A DNA stretch of 64,000 nt from Motilimonas pumila (GTDB taxonomy: Bacteria; Pseudomonadota; Gammaproteobacteria; Enterobacterales; CBDFNC01): contig NZ_QZCH01000019.1 of the NCBI RefSeq assembly GCF_003596335.1, positions 1-64,000 of the forward strand, read 5' to 3'. The translations under genes and the position numbers were made by a program. The notes beneath the pieces were generated by a model. It was not told the DNA's origin, ran no database searches, and was given only the letters and a program-made list of their open reading frames with translations. Positions 36,723 to 47,164 of the stretch are shown here, one piece after another. Each line of letters starts with the position of its first letter. Within the stretch, counting starts at the first letter, position 1.

Positions 36723-38783
36723 TTACATAATGCGCATACCCGGTTGAGCGCCTTCATCAGGACTTAAAATCCAAAGTTCATCGCCGCCTGGGCCTGCAGC
36801 CAGTACCATGCCTTCAGACACGCCAAATTTCATTTTACGCGGTGCAAGGTTGGCAACCATGACAGTCAGTTTACCTTCCAATTGCTCTGGTTCATAAGCG
36901 GATTTAATCCCGGCGAAGACTTGGCGAGTCTCTGAGCCAAGATCAAGGGTTAACTTGAGCAGCTTTTTGGCTTCTTTAAGTGATTCAGCTTTTACTATCT
37001 TGGCCACGCGCAAATCTACTTTGGCAAAATCGTCAAATGTGATTTCAGGAGCGATGGGCTCTTTTTCAAGCTCAGATTGCTGCGCTTTTTGCTGTTTCGC
37101 TTCGGCTTCCAGCTTAGCTTTGTTAGCCTTTTCAAAATTGGCTTTTTCTTCTGCCACCATGGCTTCAACGTGTTTAGGATCCACGCGTTGGAATAGGGCT
37201 TTAAATTTGCTGATTTCATGGCCAACTAACGGTTGACTTACACCATTCCAAGTTAACTCTTCGTTTAAGAAGCCCTCGGCACGTTTTGCTAGCTCAGGTA
37301 GCACAGGTTTTAGGTAAGCCATCAAGATGCGGAATAAGTTGATGCCCACAGAACATACGGCTTGTACTTCTGCCTCTTTGCCTTCTTCTTTGGCCAGTAC
37401 CCACGGCGCCTTCTCATCGACGTAGCGGTTGGCTACGTCAGCCAGCGCCATGATTTCGCGAATGGCTTTACCAAACTCACGGTTTTCATAAGCGTTGCCG
37501 ATACTATCAGCAGCATCCACAAAGCTCTGGTACAGTTCAGGCTCAGCAAACTCGGCCGCCAATTTACCGGCAAACTTTTTGCTGATAAAGCCGGCGTTAC
37601 GAGAAGCTAAGTTAACCAACTTGTTAACCACATCTGAGTTTACTCGTTGTACAAAATCATCAAGATTAAGGTCTAAATCATCGACTTTATTGGTCAATTT
37701 TGCGGTGTAATAATAACGCAAACACTCAGGGTCTAAATGTTTGAGGTAGGTTTCAGCGTTAATAAACGTACCTTTAGACTTTGACATTTTCGCACCATTG
37801 ACGGTGACGTAACCGTGCACATTGACCGCGGTAGGCTTGCGATAGCCCGCCCCTTCAAGCATGGCAGGCCAAAAACAACCGTGGAAGTTCAAAATATCTT
37901 TGCCAATAAAGTGGTACAGTTCAGCGTCACTGCCTTCAGCCCAATATTCGTCAAAGTTTAAGTTGTCTCGACGGGCGCAAAGGTTTTTAAACGTGCCCAT
38001 ATAGCCAATCGGGGCGTCTAGCCAGACGTAGAAAAATTTACCCGGCTCACCCGGAATTTCAAAACCAAAATATGGCGCGTCGCGGGAAATATCCCACTGG
38101 TTTAGACCCGAATCGATCCACTCAGCAAGCTTGTTCGCCATTTCATTTTGTAACGTGCCACTGCGAGTCCACTGTTTGAGCATATCGGCAAATTGTGGCA
38201 GGTCGAAGAAAAAGTGTTCGCTATCTTTCATCACTGGCACCGCGCCAGAGACAGCGGATTTAGGATTGATCAAATCTGTGGTGTCATAGGTTGCGCCACA
38301 CACGTCACAGTTATCGCCATATTGGTCCTCGGCTTTACACTTCGGACAGCCGCCTTTGACAAAGCGGTCTGGTAAAAACATTTCTTTTTCAGGATCGTAT
38401 AACTGAGAAATGGTGCGGCTAGTAATATAGCCTTTGGCTTTGAGTTGAGTATAAATGTGCGCAGACAACTCACGGTTTTCTTCGCTGTGAGTAGTATGGT
38501 AATTATCAAAACTGATGTTAAAACCGGCAAAGTCACGCTGATGCTCTTGGTTCACTTTGGCAATCATATCTTCTGGCGCAATACCTAGCTCTTGCGCTTT
38601 TAGCATCACTGGTGTGCCATGAGTATCGTCGGCGCAGATAAAGCTGATGGTGTGGTTACGCATTCGTTGATAACGCACCCACACATCTGCTTGGATGTGC
38701 TCCATCATATGACCTAAGTGAATTGAGCCGTTTGCGTAGGGCAGGGCACAAGTAACCAAAATTTTGCGTTCTTCGTTTGCCAT
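36723..38783 (-). CDS. metG: Methionyl-tRNA synthetase
   Basis: Class I synthetase, 686 residues from ATG 38783 ([12 protein letters not shown]) with GGA just upstream; ATG 38792 would add three residues. HIGH-like motif [14 protein letters not shown], zinc knuckle CPKC...CDVC near 150, KMSKSKGT at about 335, and a C-terminal EMAP/Trbp111-like tRNA-binding domain ([15 protein letters not shown]...) as in E. coli. A Lys-rich helical linker precedes it. Divergent from apbC. Confidence 0.97.
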   Translation of the reverse strand: MANEERKILVTCALPYANGSIHLGHMMEHIQADVWVRYQRMRNHTISFICADDTHGTPVMLKAQELGIAPEDMIAKVNQEHQRDFAGFNISFDNYHTTHSEENRELSAHIYTQLKAKGYITSRTISQLYDPEKEMFLPDRFVKGGCPKCKAEDQYGDNCDVCGATYDTTDLINPKSAVSGAVPVMKDSEHFFFDLPQFADMLKQWTRSGTLQNEMANKLAEWIDSGLNQWDISRDAPYFGFEIPGEPGKFFYVWLDAPIGYMGTFKNLCARRDNLNFDEYWAEGSDAELYHFIGKDILNFHGCFWPAMLEGAGYRKPTAVNVHGYVTVNGAKMSKSKGTFINAETYLKHLDPECLRYYYTAKLTNKVDDLDLNLDDFVQRVNSDVVNKLVNLASRNAGFISKKFAGKLAAEFAEPELYQSFVDAADSIGNAYENREFGKAIREIMALADVANRYVDEKAPWVLAKEEGKEAEVQAVCSVGINLFRILMAYLKPVLPELAKRAEGFLNEELTWNGVSQPLVGHEISKFKALFQRVDPKHVEAMVAEEKANFEKANKAKLEAEAKQQKAQQSELEKEPIAPEITFDDFAKVDLRVAKIVKAESLKEAKKLLKLTLDLGSETRQVFAGIKSAYEPEQLEGKLTVMVANLAPRKMKFGVSEGMVLAAGPGGDELWILSPDEGAQPGMRIM

Positions 38784-38917
38784 AATTTCCATTTCTAAAA
38801 TTAACCGGATTTATCTAAGGGAATGTTACCTGTTAGCGCCGTTAAATCCCAGCGCATCAGGTGAAAATAGCGCTTATTTTGTTACACTATGGAAAATTTC
38901 GGCTAGAAAATTAAAAA

Positions 38918-39967
38918 ATGACCTTGTTAGAAAAAGTTTCCAAGATCCTTGGTGTATCGGACTGTGATAACCGGGTAGAAATGCTACCGGCTTCGGCAAT
39001 CACCCTTGAAGCGACAAAGGTTTACCTCCAGGTGCCTTTTCTTGATCCTCATTGGAACGAACAACTGGTATTAAAAACCCAGTCTAAAATCGCAGCACTT
39101 GGACTTTCGTTGACGATTGAGACAGATATTCCAGCGTTTCAAACACAAAAGAGCACAGCTAGCGTACCTGGGGTAAAGAATATTATTGCCATTTCGTCCG
39201 GCAAAGGCGGCGTTGGCAAGTCTACGGTGACGGTGAACTTGGCTCTTGCGTTAGTCAAGCTGGGAGCCAAAGTGGGCATTTTAGATGCTGATATCTATGG
39301 CCCATCGATGCCGATAATGTTGGGCCAAGCCGAGGCTCGACCGGGCAGCCATGATGGCAAGACAATGGAACCCATTACCGCACACGGCGTAGTGGCAAAC
39401 AGTATCGGGTTTTTAGTACCAAAAGATGATGCCACGGTATGGCGAGGACCAATGGCCAGTAAAGCATTGTCGCAAATCATTCGTGAAACGCAATGGGGCC
39501 AACTCGACTATCTAATTGTGGATATGCCGCCAGGCACTGGGGATATTCAGTTAACCATGTCTCAGCAAGTGCCATTAACCGCTGCCGTGGTCGTTACAAC
39601 GCCGCAAAACATAGCCCTTGCGGATGCCAGTAAAGGCATCAGTATGTTTGAAAAGGTATCCATTCCTGTGCTCGGCGTGATTGAAAATATGAGCAGCCAT
39701 GTGTGCAATCAATGTGGTCATGAAGAAGCCATTTTTTCAAGCGGCGGGGGGCAAACTTTGGCCTCTGAACGCACGTTACCATGTTTAGCTCAGCTACCTT
39801 TGCATATTCAATATCGCCAAGACACAGACAATGGTTTGCCCACTGTCAGCGCAGAGCCAGAGTCTGTATTGAGCCAGCATTATTTGAGTCTGGCCAGTAG
39901 GCTGACTGTAGAAATGGCTAAAACGTTGCACGCACAACCCCAAGTGATTGCAGTTAAACAATTGTAA
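38918..39967 (+). CDS. apbC: Iron-sulfur cluster carrier ApbC/Mrp
   Basis: P-loop ATPase of 349 residues. Walker A deviant ISSGKGGVGKSTVTVNLA about 90, VDMPPGTGD about 190, and CNQCG (about 265) for the Fe-S cluster. N-terminal MIP18-like domain (about 1-75). It carries Fe-S clusters to target proteins. A possible TACACT -10 element precedes the start. The metG/apbC divergence is the same as in E. coli. Confidence 0.95.
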   Translation: MTLLEKVSKILGVSDCDNRVEMLPASAITLEATKVYLQVPFLDPHWNEQLVLKTQSKIAALGLSLTIETDIPAFQTQKSTASVPGVKNIIAISSGKGGVGKSTVTVNLALALVKLGAKVGILDADIYGPSMPIMLGQAEARPGSHDGKTMEPITAHGVVANSIGFLVPKDDATVWRGPMASKALSQIIRETQWGQLDYLIVDMPPGTGDIQLTMSQQVPLTAAVVVTTPQNIALADASKGISMFEKVSIPVLGVIENMSSHVCNQCGHEEAIFSSGGGQTLASERTLPCLAQLPLHIQYRQDTDNGLPTVSAEPESVLSQHYLSLASRLTVEMAKTLHAQPQVIAVKQL

Positions 39968-40035
39968 TGAATATTAAAGTTCCTTGCTGGAACGCTCGGC
40001 AACTTCCATAATAAAACTATTATTAGGCGATGTAA

Positions 40036-40689
40036 GTGAACACGATGACGGCGACAACACAACAAGCTGTGATCATTGCGATTGCAGGGGCGTCAGCCTC
40101 TGGCAAGAGTCTGATTGCCCAATCTATTTACCGTAAATTACGTAAAGATTTTGGGCCCGATGAGATTGGCGTTATCTCCGAAGACAGATATTATCGAGAT
40201 CAAAGCCATTTACCTATGGAGCAGCGGGCATTAACCAACTATGATCACCCGTGTGCCATGGAGCACGAATTGCTTGCAGAGCATTTACGAACCCTGCAGC
40301 AAGGCAATACGGTTCACTTACCCAACTATTCGTACTCGCAGCACACCCGAGTCGCTGAAACCACCGAGTTCAAGCCGAAAAAAGTGATCATTTTAGAAGG
40401 CATTTTGCTCCTTAATAATGCCGAGGTCAGAGACATAATGCACACAGGGGTATATATGGATACGCCCCTTGATATTTGTTTTCTGCGCCGCTTGCAGCGT
40501 GATGTGCAGGAACGAGGCCGGTCAATGGAATCGGTGATCAAACAATACCAAGAAACGGTGCGGCCGATGTTTTTACAGTTTATCGAACCGTCCAAACAAT
40601 ATGCCGACCTGATCGTGCCAAGAGGCGGCAAAAATAAAATTGCCATCGACTTGCTGGCAGCCAGAATTAGACAATTTTTAAAGACTTAG
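40036..40689 (+). CDS. udk: Uridine kinase
   Basis: Phosphorylates uridine and cytidine with ATP or GTP. Walker A is [31 protein letters not shown] and [14 protein letters not shown] are substrate-loop motifs; RDVQERGRS is the LID region. Start GTG 40036 (in-frame ATG at 40045). 217 residues is near E. coli Udk (213). Followed 12 bases later by dcd, as in E. coli. Confidence 0.95.
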   Translation: MNTMTATTQQAVIIAIAGASASGKSLIAQSIYRKLRKDFGPDEIGVISEDRYYRDQSHLPMEQRALTNYDHPCAMEHELLAEHLRTLQQGNTVHLPNYSYSQHTRVAETTEFKPKKVIILEGILLLNNAEVRDIMHTGVYMDTPLDICFLRRLQRDVQERGRSMESVIKQYQETVRPMFLQFIEPSKQYADLIVPRGGKNKIAIDLLAARIRQFLKT

Positions 40690-40701
40690 AGAGAAGTACC
40701 T

Positions 40702-41283
40702 ATGCGTTTATGCGATACCCACATTGAGCAATATTTAGATGAAGGCAAAATTATTATCGAGCCAAGGCCCGGTCAGGATCAAATATCCGGGGTCAGTGTG
40801 GATGTGACCTTAGGCAACTCTTTTCGAGTGTTTAACGACCATACTGCGCCTTACATTGACTTAAGTGGTCCTAAAGAAGAAGTGGCGCAATCTCTGGACA
40901 ATGTCATGAGCGACGAAATTACGATTGCAGATGGCGAAGCTTTTTTCTTGCATCCAGGCGAGTTAGCTATTGCGGTCACTCATGAAAGCGTGACCTTACC
41001 TGCCGACATTGTGGGTTGGTTGGATGGCCGCTCATCGTTAGCGCGTCTTGGGCTAATGGTACATGTTACTGCTCACCGTATTGACCCAGGTTGGTCAGGA
41101 AGAATTGTGTTGGAGTTTTATAACAGCGGTAAACTGCCTTTAGCGCTGCGACCAAAAATGAAAATTGGCGCGTTAAACTTTGAAACTTTGTCGGCTCCTG
41201 CGGCGCGCCCATACAACAAACGTGAAAATGCGAAATACAAAAATCAACAAGGTGCAGTGGCCAGTCGCATCAACCAAGATTAA
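40702..41283 (+). CDS. dcd: dCTP deaminase
   Basis: Homotrimer converting dCTP to dUTP for dTMP synthesis, 193 residues, as in E. coli. Features: [36 protein letters not shown] with the catalytic region and [10 protein letters not shown]. Directly after udk and ahead of the AsmA-like gene (udk-dcd-asmA order also occurs in E. coli). Confidence 0.97.
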   Translation: MRLCDTHIEQYLDEGKIIIEPRPGQDQISGVSVDVTLGNSFRVFNDHTAPYIDLSGPKEEVAQSLDNVMSDEITIADGEAFFLHPGELAIAVTHESVTLPADIVGWLDGRSSLARLGLMVHVTAHRIDPGWSGRIVLEFYNSGKLPLALRPKMKIGALNFETLSAPAARPYNKRENAKYKNQQGAVASRINQD

Positions 41284-41304
41284 TCTTCAATAAATGGAAT
41301 ATTC

Positions 41305-43200
41305 ATGAAAAAACTGCTTTATGTAGTGGCCGGTTTAGCCGGACTTTTTGTTGTCGCTGCGGTAGTGATTACGCGTTTAGTCGATACCGAACGAGTGAAG
41401 TTGCTCTTGATTGCGGAGGTAGAACAAGCAACGGGGGCAGAGTTAGTCATTGAGGGCGACTTAAGTTGGCAGTTTTTCCCCCGTTTAGGCTTTGAATTGG
41501 GTCAAACTGAACTGCGTAACCCCGCTGGTTTTTCTGAGCCAAATTTTGCTTCTTTTGACAAAGCCAGTATGGATGTGGCGCTGATGCCTTTGTTGGATAA
41601 GCAAGTTGAAATTGGCGAACTGGTGTTGACCGGTGCCAGTGTGAATATCCTAACCAATAAAAAAGGTCTGTCTAACCTTGAGATGTTGACCAGTAAGGAA
41701 CAGGAAAACGCCGCTCAAACAGAACAAGGCGAGCAAACAAGTGCCGGCGCTGCTGGCCAAGACATCGCAATCAGCTTAGCGGGCATTCGTATTGAAAACG
41801 GCCAGTTGCTTATTCGCGACGAAAAAACGCAACAACAACAACAAGTGTCTAACATGCGCTTATTAGTGGCCGCGTTTACTCCGGGAGAACGTGTGCCGGT
41901 AACCTTGGGAGCGGATTATGCCACTGAAGGACTGGCAGCGCGCTTGGAAAGCCAGTTTAACTTATTGTTGTCTAAACAATTTGACAGCATTGCCATCACT
42001 GAAATGGTGACCGAGTTGGACGTGGCAGGAGACAGCATAGTTGAAGGGCAGCAGGTCATTGGTTTAAAAGGCGACCTGACTTACGATGTTGCCAAACAAC
42101 AAGCCAAGTTTGAAAACTTCGTGTTGAGCGCATTAGAGCATGAGTTTACTGGCTCGGCTAGCGTCGTTCATAGCGCCATACCTGTGATCCGTTATCAGCT
42201 TAATGCTAAAACACTGGACTTAGATGCCATTTTGGCAAAAGTGAATGGCGTTGATGATTCACAAAAATCTGCTGACTCCAGTGCAAGCAATCAGGCTTCG
42301 CAGCCACCACAAGAGCCAGATTTATCTGCGTTAAAGACGCTTGATCTTAAAGGTAAAATGCAGGTGGATGAAGTTAAGGTTGCCAATGCTACTGTCACCC
42401 AAGTCGGTTTCACTACCCAAATCAAACAAGGGGTTGCGAAATTATCGGATGTGTCCGCTCAGCTTTATCAGGGCACATTAAAAGCTTCAGCTGAACTTAA
42501 TGCAAACCAACAACCCGCTACATTCAAATTCAAGCAGCAGTTAGCGGGTGTACAAGCGCGGCCATTGTTAACGGATGTGGCTGAATTAGATATGCTGGCG
42601 GGGGCAATGAAAGCCAACATTAACCTATCAGGCCAAGGCTTGAGCGAATTACGCATTCGTCAGACATTGGCTGGCAAGGCGTCTTTTGAGTTCAGCGATG
42701 GCGCATTATATGGCGTAAATATCCCATTAATGGTGCGCAAAGGGCAGGCTCAGCTGAAAGGTAAAGGAGGCAACTTTAAAGGTGAAGAAAAAACTGACTT
42801 CTCCGCGTTGTCAGGAACCTTTAACGTTGGCAAAGGCAAAGCCAGCACCAAAGATTTGCATTTAACCTCGCCGTTAATTCGAGTAAAAGGCACAGGCCAT
42901 ACTGATCTTGTCGCAGAAGCTTTAGACTTTAAAGTTAATGTAAACGTGGTCGGAAGCCTGAAAGGACAAGGCGGAAAATCGGAGCAAGAGCTTGCCGGTT
43001 TAGACATTCCATTAATGATCACTGGTACTTGGCAACAGCCTAAATATACCCTTGATATGGAAGCTTTAATGGCTGGTGAGTTAAAAAAAGAGTCTGAAAA
43101 AGTAAAACAGAAAGTGGAAAAAGAATTGAGTAAGAAATTGGGTGATGAAACGTCCAAAGAGTTACTCAAGCAACTGCCGCTAGATGGATTATTTAACTAA
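41305..43200 (+). CDS. asmA: AsmA-family inner membrane-anchored periplasmic protein
   Basis: 631 residues, N-terminal transmembrane anchor (about 3-22), then a repetitive beta-rich periplasmic part with AsmA-like motifs (VIEGDLSWQFFPRLGFELGQ and GKASFEFSDGALYGVNIPLMV) and a lysine-rich end. AsmA family proteins act in lipid and outer-membrane homeostasis. In E. coli asmA also follows udk-dcd. The interior (about 320-345) is a low-complexity Ser/Gln linker. Confidence 0.87.
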   Translation: MKKLLYVVAGLAGLFVVAAVVITRLVDTERVKLLLIAEVEQATGAELVIEGDLSWQFFPRLGFELGQTELRNPAGFSEPNFASFDKASMDVALMPLLDKQVEIGELVLTGASVNILTNKKGLSNLEMLTSKEQENAAQTEQGEQTSAGAAGQDIAISLAGIRIENGQLLIRDEKTQQQQQVSNMRLLVAAFTPGERVPVTLGADYATEGLAARLESQFNLLLSKQFDSIAITEMVTELDVAGDSIVEGQQVIGLKGDLTYDVAKQQAKFENFVLSALEHEFTGSASVVHSAIPVIRYQLNAKTLDLDAILAKVNGVDDSQKSADSSASNQASQPPQEPDLSALKTLDLKGKMQVDEVKVANATVTQVGFTTQIKQGVAKLSDVSAQLYQGTLKASAELNANQQPATFKFKQQLAGVQARPLLTDVAELDMLAGAMKANINLSGQGLSELRIRQTLAGKASFEFSDGALYGVNIPLMVRKGQAQLKGKGGNFKGEEKTDFSALSGTFNVGKGKASTKDLHLTSPLIRVKGTGHTDLVAEALDFKVNVNVVGSLKGQGGKSEQELAGLDIPLMITGTWQQPKYTLDMEALMAGELKKESEKVKQKVEKELSKKLGDETSKELLKQLPLDGLFN

Positions 43201-43214
43201 ATACTCAGTTTCAC

Positions 43215-43239
43215 AAAGCCAGCTTAATGCTGGCTTTTT
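43215..43239 (+). terminator. Terminator after the asmA-like gene
   Basis: AAAGCCAGC (43215-43223) and GCTGGCTTT (43229-43237) with a T-tract. Confidence 0.8.
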
Positions 43240-43266
43240 GTTGATTAGTCACAATAAAGGTAAGTC

Positions 43267-43740
43267 ATGACTCAACCGGTCGCAATTTTAATGGTGTGTA
43301 TGGGAAATATTTGCCGTTCGCCGACGGCGGAAGCCGTGATGCGTTTCAAAGCCAAGCAACAAGGCATAGCGGTGACACTGGACTCTGCGGGGACTATCAG
43401 TGCTCACAAAGGTGAAAAGCCTGATCAACGTTCTATGGTAGCAGGACAAGCAAGAGGCTATGACTTTTCCGGGATCCGTTCTCGTAAGGTGAAACCCAGC
43501 GATTTTGCCTCATTCGATATTATTCTGGCGGCAGATCATCAAAATATCACGGATTTATTGGCCATCTGCCCACCAGAATTTACGCATAAAGTCAGCCTGT
43601 TACTCAGTCATACTGAGCAAAGTATGGATGAAGTGCCTGACCCTTACTATGGCGGTGTAAAAGGCTTTGAGAAAGTGCTTGATTTAATCGAGCAAGGCTG
43701 TGAAGGTGTGCTGAAAAAGATAAGCATGAAGATAACATGA
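43267..43740 (+). CDS. Low-molecular-weight protein-tyrosine phosphatase
   Basis: 157 residues. The P-loop CMGNICRSPTAEAV (C...R S) near residue 11 and the acid DPYYGG at about 125 match LMW-PTPs. It may dephosphorylate tyrosine kinases or small metabolites, which I cannot decide. It overlaps the next gene by four bases (ATGA), so the two are translationally coupled. Confidence 0.9.
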   Translation: MTQPVAILMVCMGNICRSPTAEAVMRFKAKQQGIAVTLDSAGTISAHKGEKPDQRSMVAGQARGYDFSGIRSRKVKPSDFASFDIILAADHQNITDLLAICPPEFTHKVSLLLSHTEQSMDEVPDPYYGGVKGFEKVLDLIEQGCEGVLKKISMKIT

Positions 43741-44162
43741 GTGAAGAATACGAAATAGAAGCCATTGGCGTTGAAGTATCGAGCCAGCCAATAGAATTAT
43801 ACAAAGTGTTAAAAATCGCTAACGCGGTCAGTGGTGGCGGAGAGGCGAAAGTGGTGATTGCCGATGGCTACGTGGCGGTGAATGGTGAATTAGAGCAGCG
43901 TAAACGATGCAAGGTTTATGACGGCGACTTGGTGGAGTTTAATCAAGAGTTTTACTTGGTAATATGCAATGAACCAGTCAGTGAGCCGGTGCGTAAGAGT
44001 AAAGTTTCGGTGGCGAATACGGGCCCTCAAAACCCAAACAAAACCAGAAGTAAAAAGGCGAAGAGCAAAAAATCCAGCGCTAATCAGCCCCGCACCAAAG
44101 CGGATAAAAAGTCAGAAGGTAAAACGGACTCGACCACAGGGCGTAAGCCAATCTTGTTTTAA
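43737..44162 (+). CDS. S4-domain RNA-binding protein (YbcJ-like)
   Basis: 141 residues. An S4 domain about 15-70 (IELYKVLKIANAVSGGGEAKVVI, DGDLVEF) as in E. coli YbcJ, then a long basic tail of about 60 residues rich in Lys, Ser and Thr that looks disordered. YbcJ-type proteins bind RNA; the partner is unknown. The ATG overlaps the preceding phosphatase stop by four bases. Confidence 0.82.
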   Translation: MSEEYEIEAIGVEVSSQPIELYKVLKIANAVSGGGEAKVVIADGYVAVNGELEQRKRCKVYDGDLVEFNQEFYLVICNEPVSEPVRKSKVSVANTGPQNPNKTRSKKAKSKKSSANQPRTKADKKSEGKTDSTTGRKPILF

Positions 44163-44186
44163 ACTCTGTGAGTTAAATCGGCTTTA

Positions 44187-44206
44187 GCCTCTGAATAAAC
44201 AGAGGC
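44187..44206. terminator. Hairpin between convergent S4 and RidA genes
   Basis: GCCTCTG (44187-44193) and CAGAGGC (44200-44206) around AATAAA, extended by CTTT/AAAG. No long T-tract, so only a possible terminator. Confidence 0.4.
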
Positions 44207-44222
44207 CAAAGTCTTTATGCCT

Positions 44223-44576
44223 TTAAGACGCTATTTCGGCGGCAATAACTGAAATTTCTACTAGCAATGCCTCTCTAGCCATATCTGCAGTGACGCAGGC
44301 TCGTGCAGGCGCGTGTCCAGGCTCAACCCAATTATCCCAAACTTCATTCATCGCAGCGAAGTCGTCCATTGTTTTAATGTAAATGGTGGCTGAAAGCATG
44401 TGCTTTTTATCACTGCCAGCTTGCAGCAGTAACGTTTCAACCTTATCTAGCATGGTTTGCGTTTGCGCTTGAATACCTTCGCTAGCATCTGCACAAACCT
44501 GACCGCAAAGGTAAATGGTGCCATTATGCTTCACAATTCGGCTCATGCGTTGTTTGGTTTCTTGGCGTTCTATCAT
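44223..44576 (-). CDS. RidA-family (YjgF/YER057c) deaminase-like protein
   Basis: 117 residues, one RidA domain ([18 protein letters not shown] and [18 protein letters not shown]). It carries the catalytic arginine region (PARACV) but its N-terminal part differs from classical RidA. It probably hydrolyses reactive enamine/imine intermediates. Which subgroup is uncertain. Confidence 0.83.
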   Translation of the reverse strand: MIERQETKQRMSRIVKHNGTIYLCGQVCADASEGIQAQTQTMLDKVETLLLQAGSDKKHMLSATIYIKTMDDFAAMNEVWDNWVEPGHAPARACVTADMAREALLVEISVIAAEIAS

Positions 44577-44676
44577 GACTTTTTAAACTCGGATGTTAAG
44601 ATGGGCGCAGTTTAGCAATTATCAAAGGTATGTCTAGGCCTAGCATGCTTTTCAAGGTAAAGGCCACGGAGTTAAG

Positions 44677-44985
44677 ATGAAGTTGGTGTACACCCATGAA
44701 AATCCGATAATGGTGAACAACATTAAAAATATATTGGCGCAAGCAGGCGTTGAAACCCTGCTGAGAAACGAGTTTAGTCAAGCCGGACTGGGCGAGATCC
44801 CCGCTTTTGATACTTGGCCTGAGTTATGGGTGATCGAGCCGTTGCAATATGAAAAAGCACAACAGTTAGTGGAAGCCATCAAGCAACAGCATAATGCACC
44901 GGCTTGGTTTTGCACTCAGTGTCATGAAGAAAACGATGGCAGTTTTGAAATTTGTTGGCAATGCCAGCATGAAAGAGAAGAGTAA
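44677..44985 (+). CDS. DUF2007 domain protein with C-terminal zinc ribbon
   Basis: 102 residues. DUF2007 signal-transduction-like domain in the first about 70 residues ([20 protein letters not shown]...) and then CTQCH and CWQCQ, two cysteine pairs giving a zinc ribbon. The function is unknown. Stop is followed two bases later by the DUF188 gene, so they are likely an operon. Confidence 0.75.
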   Translation: MKLVYTHENPIMVNNIKNILAQAGVETLLRNEFSQAGLGEIPAFDTWPELWVIEPLQYEKAQQLVEAIKQQHNAPAWFCTQCHEENDGSFEICWQCQHEREE

Positions 44986-44987
44986 AC

Positions 44988-45437
44988 ATGAATATTTGGG
45001 TGGATGCCGACGCGTGTCCTGTGGTGATTAAAGAAATCTTATACCGCGCGGCGCAGCGTACATCGATACACACAACTTTTGTTGCTAATTGTTATTTATC
45101 TTTGCCACCGTCACCGTTTTTACACGGATTACAAGTCTCGTCCGGTTTTGACGTGGCTGACGATGAGATAGTGGAGCGGGTGGAGCCAGGTGATCTGGTG
45201 ATCACGGCAGATATTCCGTTGGCAGCTGAAGTCATTGAGAAAAAAGCCGCAGCACTTAGCCCAAGGGGTGAACTGTTTAATAAAGAAAATATTCGCTCGC
45301 GTTTGAATATTCGTGACTTTATGGACACCATGAGAAGCAGTGGTGTAAATACCGGTGGGCCTCCACCGTTAGGAGCAAAAGATAAAATGCAGTTTGCAAA
45401 TGAATTGGACAGGCTGTTAGCGAAGCGGAAAAAATAA
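44988..45437 (+). CDS. YaiI/YqxD family (DUF188) protein
   Basis: 149 residues; PIN-like fold with [37 protein letters not shown] and [24 protein letters not shown] as family motifs. Conserved acidic residues suggest a metal-dependent nuclease, but activity has not been shown to my knowledge. Follows the DUF2007 gene and precedes a terminator. Confidence 0.88.
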   Translation: MNIWVDADACPVVIKEILYRAAQRTSIHTTFVANCYLSLPPSPFLHGLQVSSGFDVADDEIVERVEPGDLVITADIPLAAEVIEKKAAALSPRGELFNKENIRSRLNIRDFMDTMRSSGVNTGGPPPLGAKDKMQFANELDRLLAKRKK

Positions 45438-45444
45438 TCGAAAT

Positions 45445-45471
45445 AAAAAAGGGCTCTTAAGAGCCCTTTTT
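45445..45471. terminator. Bidirectional terminator after the DUF188 gene
   Basis: Near-perfect palindrome AAAAAAGGGCTCTT/AAGAGCCCTTTTT between convergent genes. Confidence 0.9.
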
Positions 45472-45492
45472 CGTGATTTACGGTCCAGTGGT

Positions 45493-47064
45493 TTAACCCA
45501 AGGTGTCGGTAACAACCTTATAATTAGGGTCTTCAATCATATTCACTTCAACCAAATCACCAGCGCGTTTTAGCAATTGACGACACTCTGGGCTTAGGTG
45601 CTTAAGGTGCAGCGTTTTACCCACCGCAATATAACGCTCGGCGAGGGTATCGATGGCTTCGATAGCTGAGTGGTCAACCACACGAGAGTCCGCGAAATCA
45701 ATGATGATGTCCTTAGGATCGTTTTTGGTGTCAAACAGCTCAAGGAAGTTACTGACTGAACCAAAAAAGAGTGGGCCATGCAAACGGTAAATTTTATGCT
45801 CGTCGTCAGGTTGCGTGCTAGAGGCATAAATATGTTTAGCATGCTGCCAAGCAAATACCAATGCAGATACGATCACACCGACAAAAACAGCGATAGCTAA
45901 GTCTGTTAACACTGTGACCACAGTAACCAAAATGATGACAAAGGCGTCATGTTTTGGCACTTTACGCATGACTTTGAATGATGCCCATTCAAAGGTGCCT
46001 AACACCACTATGAACATAACACCGACCAGCGCGGCAAGTGGTACCACTTCAATAATGTTGGATGCGAACAAAATAAAGGCGAGTAAGCCTAGCGCTGCGG
46101 TAATACCAGATAACCGACCACGGCCCCCTGAATTAATGTTGATCATTGACTGGCCAATCATGGCACAGCCACCCATGCCGCCGAATACGCCGTTAGTCAT
46201 GTTCGCCACACCTTGCGCCACACATTCTTTATTACTACGGCCTCGGGTACCTGTCATTTCATCTATCACAGTGAGGGTTAAGAGTGACTCGATTAAGCCT
46301 ACAGCCGCTAAGATAAGTGAATAAGGAAGGATAATCTTCAACGTTTCTAAACTGAAGACCACGTCAGGTAACGCAAAACTTGGCAAGCTGCCTTGCACAG
46401 TTGCATTGACGTCGCCTGTCATGTTGATCAGGTAATCCTGTACGTTACGGGTATCAAGATCCAAACCAATCGCCAATAAAGTCACCGTTGCAATGGCCAC
46501 CAGTGAAGAAGGCACCGCAGTGGTCAGTTTAGGCAAGAAGTGGATGATAGCCATGGTTAATAAAATTAAGCTGCCCATGACTATGAGATCTGTATTGCCG
46601 AGCCATTGGTAAACATTATTACCGGCATCATCAATCCCGACCTTTTCTTTGAATTGGCCAAATTGAGCGAGGAAAATGACAATTGCTAAGCCATTGACGA
46701 AGCCGATCATCACTGGGTGAGGCACAATTCTGATAAATTTACCTAGTCGAAATACCCCGGCAAGCACTTGAATAATACCTGCCAGTAAAACGGCAGCAAA
46801 CAAATACTGTACGCCATGTTCAGAGACAAGGGACACCATGACCACCGCCATGGCACCGGTAGCGCCAGAAATCATGCCTGGACGGCCACCAAAAATAGAG
46901 GTGATTAAACCTACCATGAAGGCCGCATAAAGCCCAACCATAGGTTCAACACCAGCTACAAAGGCAAAGGCAACGGCTTCTGGCACTAATGCCAGCGCCA
47001 CGGTTAATCCAGACAGCACGTCGTTCTTGACACTGGCGCTGGAGAATTTGGGGAACTCAAACAT
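45493..47064 (-). CDS. SulP-family inorganic anion transporter with STAS domain
   Basis: 523 residues: 10-12 hydrophobic segments and a C-terminal STAS domain (about 420-515, [38 protein letters not shown]). N-terminal [28 protein letters not shown] is the SulP signature. Substrate may be sulfate, bicarbonate or carboxylate. It sits alone between a bidirectional terminator and rne. Confidence 0.92.
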   Translation of the reverse strand: MFEFPKFSSASVKNDVLSGLTVALALVPEAVAFAFVAGVEPMVGLYAAFMVGLITSIFGGRPGMISGATGAMAVVMVSLVSEHGVQYLFAAVLLAGIIQVLAGVFRLGKFIRIVPHPVMIGFVNGLAIVIFLAQFGQFKEKVGIDDAGNNVYQWLGNTDLIVMGSLILLTMAIIHFLPKLTTAVPSSLVAIATVTLLAIGLDLDTRNVQDYLINMTGDVNATVQGSLPSFALPDVVFSLETLKIILPYSLILAAVGLIESLLTLTVIDEMTGTRGRSNKECVAQGVANMTNGVFGGMGGCAMIGQSMININSGGRGRLSGITAALGLLAFILFASNIIEVVPLAALVGVMFIVVLGTFEWASFKVMRKVPKHDAFVIILVTVVTVLTDLAIAVFVGVIVSALVFAWQHAKHIYASSTQPDDEHKIYRLHGPLFFGSVSNFLELFDTKNDPKDIIIDFADSRVVDHSAIEAIDTLAERYIAVGKTLHLKHLSPECRQLLKRAGDLVEVNMIEDPNYKVVTDTLG

Positions 47065-47116
47065 GTCTCAATTTTTCTCTTTAATGGCAAGACCTCATGT
47101 CTCACCTGTATACACT

Positions 47117-47140
47117 AAAAAAGACCGCCGAAGCGGTCTT
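47117..47140 (-). terminator. rne intrinsic terminator
   Basis: On the minus strand AAGACCGC (47133-47140), loop TTCG, GCGGTCTT (47121-47128) is followed by Ts. Confidence 0.85.
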
Positions 47141-47164
47141 TGTCATTGCCGATAGTCAAACCAA